A stretch of DNA of 64,000 nt from positions 7,425,724-7,489,723 of the forward strand of contig NC_084815.1 of assembly GCF_963583255.1 (NCBI RefSeq). The letters run 5' to 3'. A program made the translations under genes and the position numbers. Every line of letters begins with the position of its first letter. Position 1 is the first letter of the stretch. This DNA is from Pyrus communis. Its lineage: Eukaryota; Streptophyta; Magnoliopsida; Rosales; Rosaceae. The notes beneath the pieces are model-generated. The model had not been told where the DNA came from. It was given only the letters and a program-made list of their open reading frames with translations, and did not search any database. Shown here in pieces: positions 58,183 through 64,000 of the stretch.

Positions 58183-59896
58183 GCAGCTAAGCCTCACTTA
58201 TCAATGAATTCTGAGATTTAAGAACCATAAGCACATTGGTGCATGCAGTGATCAACAGTTTTTATTTTTCACCACAACATATTGCTCGAGTTCACAAGCC
58301 GCTACAATCAAATAACGTTGAGAATAATGTAATTATCTTTCAGCACTCAATCCAAGTGTTTTCACCATCCATTAAAAATGTGTAAAACCCTATTATCAAA
58401 TTTTATTAGATTGTTGGCTCACTCTATACTTTTCAGCTTCCCATCAATTTGTTGCAATTTGTAAGTATTACTCAGGAGAGATTATGTACTTATTTTTCTG
58501 AGTAGAAGACAAATTGATAATTCTACCAAAGAAAGGAATAAAGAGTTACTTATGATTTTTCTTGATCTCTGCCATGGTTGAAACAGTAGTGTGCTCCACA
58601 AGCTCCTGTCTATCAACACATTGGATGGTGACTTCAGCAACCACTCCAAGGCCACCAAGGCCACAGCGGGCTAAATAAAACAGCTCTGGATCTTTCTCTT
58701 TAGAAACTTCTATTGTTCCCTTAGCAGGAGTGACCATTTTCATGCTGATCACCTGCTCATCGATTGGAGGCAATCTTGCACCAGTACCATGTGCACCAAC
58801 CTAAAACATATGAGTAACATCATATCATAACTATTTAGAAACATTCAAGATCCCTTGATACCTCCCTATATCTTAACTAGATAATTGATCCTCTCCTTTG
58901 TTTTCCCTACACTATCCTAAATAGAAGAAAAAAAACATCCGAAAAGTATCCACACATCAGTATCCTTTTATGGGTTTCGGATTATCAAAATTACAAACCC
59001 CAACAGAGCAACACATCCAAGAATAAATATGACTACTTTAAAAATGATCTGGACTACACTCACATATATATCTATCATTGGATATAAATCACTAAACTAC
59101 AAAGCTGAAACAGACATAAGTTCAGACCATCTTACTTAGCTGATAATGTAGGAGCAAAATACCGATAAAACCGCTATCGTTTCTTCTCAAAAAAAAAAAA
59201 AGTACGGATGAATTCCAATGTGAATGCAAAACCCACCTGCAAAATGCCACCAATCTGCTGCTCCCTAATGGAGGCAAAGTTCTGCAGAGTAATCCCATGT
59301 TCCTTAATCCCATCCACCAACTGCTGCACTCTTATCCCAGCCTGCACTCTCACCCTCTTCTTCTCCTTATCCACCTCCAAAACCTTATCCATCAGCGCCA
59401 AATTGACCATCCCTGCCCTGGACAGTCCAATCCCATTCGGCGACAATCCGGACCCAACTGGGCGAATCCGGGTTTTCTTCTCGTGGGCATCCTTCACGAC
59501 CTTCTCCAGCTCCTCAAGCGTTTCGGGCTGGTGGAAAACCCTGGTCTGGACCTCGTGGGTCCCGCTCCAGTTGGAGACCGTGTGGAGGTCCTCCGGCAGC
59601 GGAGCATACCGGAAAATCTGGGCTTTTTTGTGCTTGGCGTTTTCGGGGAAAGGGAAGGAGTAGTAGGTGGCGGCGGCGCTGAACAGGACGAGGGCGGTGT
59701 AGCCCAAGTACTTGCGGAGCTCGGAGGCTGAGGAAGATGGTGCCGGCGATGACGGCGATGAAAGGGTGGATAATGCGCGTGTTGAGCTTACTGGGTTCAG
59801 TGGGTTTTGAGGGACGGTGGTGGAAGCGACGGCTCTCAGGTTGTTGTGGTGGTGGTGGGACTGGACGGAGCGTCCGAGAGTGAGAGCTCTGAGCAT
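53273..59896 (-). CDS. GLDH: L-galactono-1,4-lactone dehydrogenase, mitochondrial
   Basis: Six exons on the minus strand, 59,896-59,237, 58,800-58,550, 58,102-57,917, 55,343-54,941, 53,885-53,745 and 53,431-53,273, join without frame errors into 599 aa, near the family length of about 600. The known enzyme oxidises L-galactono-1,4-lactone to ascorbate using cytochrome c at the mitochondrial inner membrane and helps assemble complex I. Residues 1-95 form a Ser/Arg-rich presequence with a membrane segment at about 63-80; the mature part starts near YAPLPEDLHTVSNW. The VAO-type FAD domain includes IRPVGSGLSPNGIGLSR (144-160, Leu151 where covalent family members have His) and QIGGILQVGAHGTGA (214-228). 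Glu475 and Arg477 in PIEQRW match the catalytic pair, and Cys429 in GFDCGGQQW the redox-sensitive cysteine described for Arabidopsis. It ends EKLFPLSDSI. Intron 3 is 2.57 kb. Confidence 0.96.
55344..57916 (-). other. Large intron 3 of GLDH
   Basis: A 2,573-bp intron. A stretch at 56,321-56,200 on the minus strand reads LIPKERGGLIMRDLFGKSS, reminiscent of the PKxxGGLGxRxL motif of LINE polyproteins, but the similarity is short. No LTR pair or TIR pair was found. Confidence 0.5.
58143..58178. repeat. (GA)18 microsatellite in GLDH intron 2
   Basis: Unbroken GA run about 40 bases from the 3' splice site of exon 3; on the gene strand it is a (CT)n pyrimidine tract upstream of the acceptor. Confidence 0.95.
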
Positions 59897-60362
59897 TTTT
59901 ACGTTTTGTTTTTTTAAATTTTCCTTTTGTCCTTTTTTCGTTTCGTTTTTCTACTTCTTCTGTATTTCTTTCTTTATTTTCCTTTTATCAAACTATTTCT
60001 TTTCTTTTGGGGAGATGGTGAGTTTGGGTTTATTCGTCAATGTGAGTTTTTTTTTTTTTTTTTTTTTTTTATCAAACGATAAATTTTAGTAAATTAGTTA
60101 CCGATAAGATTTGAATAACACCGTCATATAAGAGCTCAACACATTACCTAGTAAAGAGCCGCTTGGGGTTTTTCTTACTTTTGGATTTAGACCATTTATA
60201 AGATGGAATTTGCTAGTTATATATCCACGTCCATAACTTTTAATTTTTTGCTATTAGATCCTTGTTGGGCGCATCCAACGTTTTATTTTTTATTATTCTT
60301 TTTTTTTTTTTAAACAAGCGGTATTATTTAATTAGGAAGCTTTAATGAAAATGATTTGAGCT
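59897..60362 (-). promoter_or_regulatory. GLDH 5' flank
   Basis: A pyrimidine-rich leader on the plus strand (purine-rich on the gene strand) with a T23-class run at 60,047-60,070. No clear TATA box was identified. Part should be 5' UTR and promoter. Confidence 0.4.
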
Positions 60363-60838
60363 CGTTGCAGTCATATCGGACTAGGAATGTGTTGTGTAAA
60401 TCTTAGCATATCTAAGAGTATCTTGTAATTACCTATAAGAAGTTGACAACCTATTAAAAGATGTAATCATATAAGGGTAAGAATTCTACCCTTCCTAGTA
60501 CTATAAAGACATAAGGGGATGATACAACACACACCTCAACATTAAATCTCTCTCTTTCTCTCTTGTTGCCGCCGGCCCCATCTCTCTCTATTCCTTAGAT
60601 CGCTCAGTTAATTAGGCCTACAACACATTATCAGCACGCTCTTGCCAGAAGTTATGGAACTGAAGGATCGTAAGAGGACGCTAACTTCTACAAATTCTAC
60701 CCTTCCTACTACTATAAATAAGGCATAAGGGGATGACAAAATACACACCTCAAGATTAAATCTCTCTATTTCTCTCTTGTTGCTGCCGACCCCCTCTCTC
60801 TCTATTCCTTAGATCGCTCAGTTAATTAGGCCTACAGT
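60363..60838 (+). mobile_element. Rearranged LTR remnant related to the 7.1-kb Copia
   Basis: From GTTGCAGTCATATCGGACTA through ACAACACACACCTC to CTTAGATCGCTCAGTTAATT, the sequence parallels the minus-strand LTR of the Copia at 26,468-33,579. The leader TTATCAGCACGCTCTTGCC and GAAGTTATGGAACTGAAGG also match that element's 5' leader. After about 70 leader bases, the second half of the LTR is repeated (60,697-60,833 against 60,487-60,614). This is an LTR-leader-partial LTR structure left by deletion or recombination, in the opposite orientation to the large copy. Confidence 0.8.
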
Positions 60839-61197
60839 GGAACTAAGTTTATTAAAAAAAAAAACATCTACTAACTTTATTTAATGTAAATGGCTAAAAA
60901 ATTAATGAAAAATGACAAAATATAATATAATAAAGAAAAATACTTAAACCTCATAACTAAGAATCAACCCCACATGCAAAACCAATTTTCTTTTTCCAGC
61001 AATACCCCTGACAGAAGACCCATTCCGTTAGTTAATCTTACTACCTTATTAAACATGAAATGATTATATGGACTCCACCGTCCCCACAAAACTTTGTTTT
61101 TGTTTAAAGGAAACTTCCTTTTCCTTTACTTATGCTCCAATCACCATTCAAATTCAATGATAATGGTTTCTTACTTTCAAATTAACCCAAGGGAATA
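60839..61197. other. Spacer, no gene recognised
   Basis: AT-rich sequence without coding similarity, ending at the 5' LTR of the Copia on the right. Confidence 0.4.
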
Positions 61198-61383
61198 TGT
61201 TAGGGAGTTACAATAGTTAATGACACTAATTATAGAATATTGGCCAATTGTCCGTTATGTTGTAACTCTATATTTATGTGTATATTTATGGTTTTTAAGA
61301 TGTAATCGTAGAGTATTAGCTACTCACTATATATATATACTGTATATTGATGGTGTAATAATCAAGGAAAATCAATTTCTACA
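61198..61383 (+). repeat. 5' LTR of the right-hand Copia
   Basis: 186 bp with TG...CA ends. It contains TATATATATATAC at 61,329-61,341, a possible core promoter. Confidence 0.8.
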
Positions 61384-61395
61384 TGGTATCAAGTT
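61384..61395 (+). promoter_or_regulatory. Primer-binding site of the right-hand Copia
   Basis: TGGTATCAAGTT immediately after the LTR; it matches the first nine bases of the initiator-Met tRNA site TGGTATCAGAGC. Confidence 0.8.
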
Positions 61396-61440
61396 TCTAA
61401 CAAGCCTCGTTTGATCCTCATTCTTTGTGTTCTCTCTCTC

Positions 61441-62372
61441 ATGGCTTCTTCCTCCATGTTTCATCCTCTCTCTATTCCCAACATTTCTCATCTTGTTTTT
61501 GTGAAACTCACTGGCACCAATTATCTAATATGGGAAAGGCAAGTCAAACCTTTCCTTCTTGGTCAAAATCTTTGGTGTTTTGTTGATGGTTTTTTCCCAT
61601 GTCCACTTGCCACTCTTGCTCCCACTTACTCTTCTGACAAGTCCTCTGACCCTCCAACTGCATCACAAGATTCACAACCTAATCCTGATTACTTTTCTTG
61701 GTTTCAAACTGATCAAAGTCTGATCAGCATTCTTCGTGCCACGTTGTCTGAAACTATTCTTCTTTAAGTGGTTGGTCTCTCTACCTCCAAGGATATTTAG
61801 GATTGTCTTCAACAGAACTTTTCGCAGCAATCTCTTGCTAATGGGGCTTAACTGAAGTTTCATCTTTTCTCTATCACAAAAGGTACCAAGTCGATCTCCG
61901 ACTACCTTGCTCTTGCTAAGAATCTTGCGAATCAACTGATTGCCATCAATGACCCTGTATCCATTCTGATTTGGTCACTTTTGTTCTTCGTGGTTTAGGT
62001 CCCGAATATGGCATGCTTGTTACGGCTATTCTCCATTTCATGCCACTGCCTAGTTTTTCTGATCTTCGAGCTCGTCTTTTATTCTTTGAGGCTCAACAAG
62101 AGTTGACCGTGCAGATGATTGCCAACGCTCAATCAAGTACTTTTCTCTCTGCTCGTAATCCACGCAGACCCTGCACCCCTTGAACCCGTGTTCAACCCAC
62201 TTGTTTTCTTGCTGTTACCTCTGCACAGGGATATGGTCATGTCCGCCCGCCACTCAACCCGGCTCATTCTCAAGGCCTCTTAGGTCATTCGCCTCCTCTT
62301 CGGCAATGCTAGAATTGCCGACAGCATGGTCATCTTTCTGCTCGGTGTCCTCAACCTCGTGCTTTTGCTGGT
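61441..62372 (+). pseudogene. Copia gag, broken by stops and one frameshift
   Basis: Starts MASSSMFHPLSIPNISHLVF with KLTGTNYLIWERQVKPFLLG (a UBN2-type gag N-terminus) and LWCFVDGFFPCP. Stops occur at 61,765, about 61,798 and about 61,849. The frame changes near 61,965, before LGPEYGMLVTAI and LRARLLFFEAQQELTVQM. The zinc knuckle CxNCRQHGHLSARC (62,306-62,350) has a TAG codon at its second position. It formed the virus-like particle capsid in an active ancestor. Confidence 0.85.
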
Positions 62373-64000
62373 ATGTATATTGCCTCTTCAACCGACCCCA
62401 ATTGGTACTTTGATTCTGGAGCTACCAATCATATGACTCATGATGCACGCTCGGCTTCTACCTCAATTCCACAATCTTCTTCTGACCAAGTTGTTATTGG
62501 TAACGGCACTTCCCTCCCCATCACTCCTTCTGGTAATGTCTTTTTCACTTCTGGTACTTATGTTTTCCATCTTTCCGATGTCCTTCGTGTTCATTCCTTA
62601 CATAAAAATCTGTTATCCATTGCTCAATATACTAAAGATTCTCATGTTAGCATTACATTCTTTCCATGCGGCTATACAATTCATGATTTAACCACTGTAG
62701 TTCTTCTTTTTCAAGGCCAATGTAAATATGGTCTTTATCCTGTTCTTCCAACGCTCTTGTCTACCTCACCGGTTGCACTTGCTTCTGTAGTTGTGTCGTC
62801 TTTCGTTTGGCATCATCGTCTGGGCCATCCGTCCAATAAAGTGCTTCGCACACTTGTTTCTCAGTCCTTTTTAGATTTTAAATGTTTGGCAAGTCAATTT
62901 TGTAGCCATTGTGCCTTGGCCAAATCTGTTAGGCTTCTTTTCTCTTCTAATGAACATAGTTCTGTTGCTCCTTTTGAATTAATACATTTAGATGTTTGGA
63001 TGTCTCCAGTTATTTCTACTTCTGGGTTCCGTTATTATGTGTTATTTACAGATGATTATACTCGTTTCTCTTGGATTTTTCAAATGCATCTCAAATCTGA
63101 AGTCTTTGGTCATTTTTCCAGTTTTGTCATGTATGTCAAAAATCAATTCTCTTTGTCCATTGAACAAATCCAAAGTGATGGGGGTAAGGAATATGATAAC
63201 TTCCAATTTAAGCAATTTTGTGCCGCTAATGGAATTGTGCATCATTTTTCTTGTCCACACACACCTCAACAAAATGGTTTGGCTGAACGAAAGCATCGTC
63301 ATATCACTGACATGAGTCATACTTTTCTTCTTACTGCTCAAATGCCTCATCATTTATGGGCTGAAGCCTTTTGTACAACTGTTTACTTAATCAATCGACT
63401 TTTGACTCCAGTACTTGAATAGGCTTCTCCATATCAAAAATTGTTCTCTCACAATCCAGATTACTCACTCATTTGGACATTTGGGTGTGTATGTTACCCA
63501 TTTCTTGGTGATTATGTTTCTAACAAATTACAACCCTACTATCTTGAGTGTGTCTTTGTAGGTTACAACGATCGTCATAAAGGCTATCGCTGTCTACATC
63601 CTCCTATGGGTCGACTTTACACTTCTCGTCATGTGAATTTTCATGAAGCCAAATTTTATTTTGGTGCTGCTGACCGTTCCACATCTGTCATGAGCACCGA
63701 CTTTGTCCTTCTATCTGTTGACTTTTGCTTGGACCGAAATTCTTTTCCAAGGCCCACCACTACAACACAAGACTTAAGTCCTATTTTTGTCTCAACTCTA
63801 ATTCATTAATCAGACCAAACTCCCAATCCCATTAACCAGACTTTTCAACCCATGCCTAGCACCCAGTCTCTCCCCTCTGCAACTTCTTCAGAACCCATCT
63901 TGTATCTACCGCCTTCCAGCACCCCTATTCCTGATACATCACCATTCCCATGAATCTCCAGCCATCCATCTTTTATTTAAACTCGTTCTAAATCAGGAAT
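62373..64000 (+). pseudogene. Copia pol: protease and integrase, partial
   Basis: In the frame starting at 62,373: protease WYFDSGATNHMTHDA with catalytic Asp-Ser-Gly (about 62,404-62,440); GAG-pre-integrase VWHHRLGHPSNKVLRTLV and CSHCALAKS; integrase HLDVWMSP, YYVLFTDDYTRFSWIF, QIQSDGGKEYDN and PQQNGLAERKHRHIT, supplying Asp, Asp and Glu. The frame reaches a TAG at 63,420, then resumes as ASPYQKLF, FGCVCYPFLGDYVSN and FVGYNDRHKGYRCLHPP, the integrase C-terminal region, and stops at 63,807. Beyond this, Pro/Ser-rich sequence leads to the window end. One early stop makes it non-functional as it stands unless read through. Confidence 0.9.

Larger units (their letters stand above)
61198..64000 (+). 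mobile_element. Copia LTR retrotransposon, 5' part, cut by window end
   Basis: The 5' LTR at 61,198-61,383 begins TGTTAGGGAG and ends TTTCTACA; the primer site TGGTATCAAG follows at once. Gag starts at 61,441 and protease and integrase follow. The window ends within pol, so RT, RNase H and the 3' LTR are not visible. The 5-bp flank GAATA (61,193-61,197) is the expected left target duplication. Confidence 0.9.

Noticed and set aside
59208..59731. Open frames of 144-151 codons on the plus strand over GLDH exon 1
   Set aside because: They are antisense shadows of a GC-rich coding exon; the opposite strand encodes a complete, well-conserved GLDH N-terminus.
1..64000. CRISPR array, rRNA or bacterial operon features
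   Set aside because: Introns, plant gene families and retrotransposons show a plant nuclear genome; the tandem repeats seen lack the regular short repeat-spacer pattern.

Overview
This is eukaryotic plant nuclear DNA. It is AT-rich, has GT-AG introns, and holds three recognisable plant genes in a large background of retrotransposons, DNA transposons and MITEs. The gene set (BLADE-ON-PETIOLE, a CYSTM peptide, L-galactono-1,4-lactone dehydrogenase) and the style of the short-LTR Copia elements, the SINE and the GCGCCTAGG-type repeat suggest a woody eudicot, possibly Rosaceae. That placement is an inference from memory, not a database match.

Left third (1-26 kb): a repeat nest. From about 2.06 kb to 15,578 lies a decayed CACTA (En/Spm) element on the minus strand. 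It has a TNP2-type transposase pseudogene, subterminal repeats of the TTCGTCGYGCAA / TTGYGYGACGAA type, two small accessory ORFs and a clear CACTA terminus at 15,578. A 4,368-bp Copia element with 160-bp LTRs and an ATCTT target duplication sits inside it (8,970-13,337). Right of it come a SINE with a 13-bp target duplication, a long hairpin, a LINE RNase H pseudogene cut by a 723-bp hAT-like insertion (8-bp duplication), and a coding-free TRIM-like LTR element (24,169-26,011) that carries a tandem TTCGAAAAG array and a second inserted repeat.

Middle (26-41.8 kb): a 7.1-kb decayed Copia element with 247-252-bp LTRs and TATTT duplications (26,468-33,579). After it come MITE-like and tandem repeats, including a Harbinger-like element with three 88-bp copies of a CACGTGGC-containing unit, and the 3' stub of another Copia element.

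Gene-bearing part (41.8-60 kb): a BOP/NPR5 gene on the plus strand (42,123-44,566, two exons, 498 aa); a MITE/SINE/LINE-fragment stretch; a 61-aa CYSTM peptide gene on the plus strand (51,974-52,422, three exons); and GLDH on the minus strand (59,896-53,273, six exons, 599 aa), the last enzyme of the Smirnoff-Wheeler ascorbate pathway. These three genes show no functional linkage; they are ordinary neighbours in a TE-poor island.

Right end (60-64 kb): a rearranged LTR remnant related to the 7.1-kb Copia, then the 5' LTR, gag and pol of another degenerate Copia element that runs off the window. No rRNA, tRNA gene or CRISPR array was seen. All exon joins come from splice-site reading and remembered family sequence, not from alignments.
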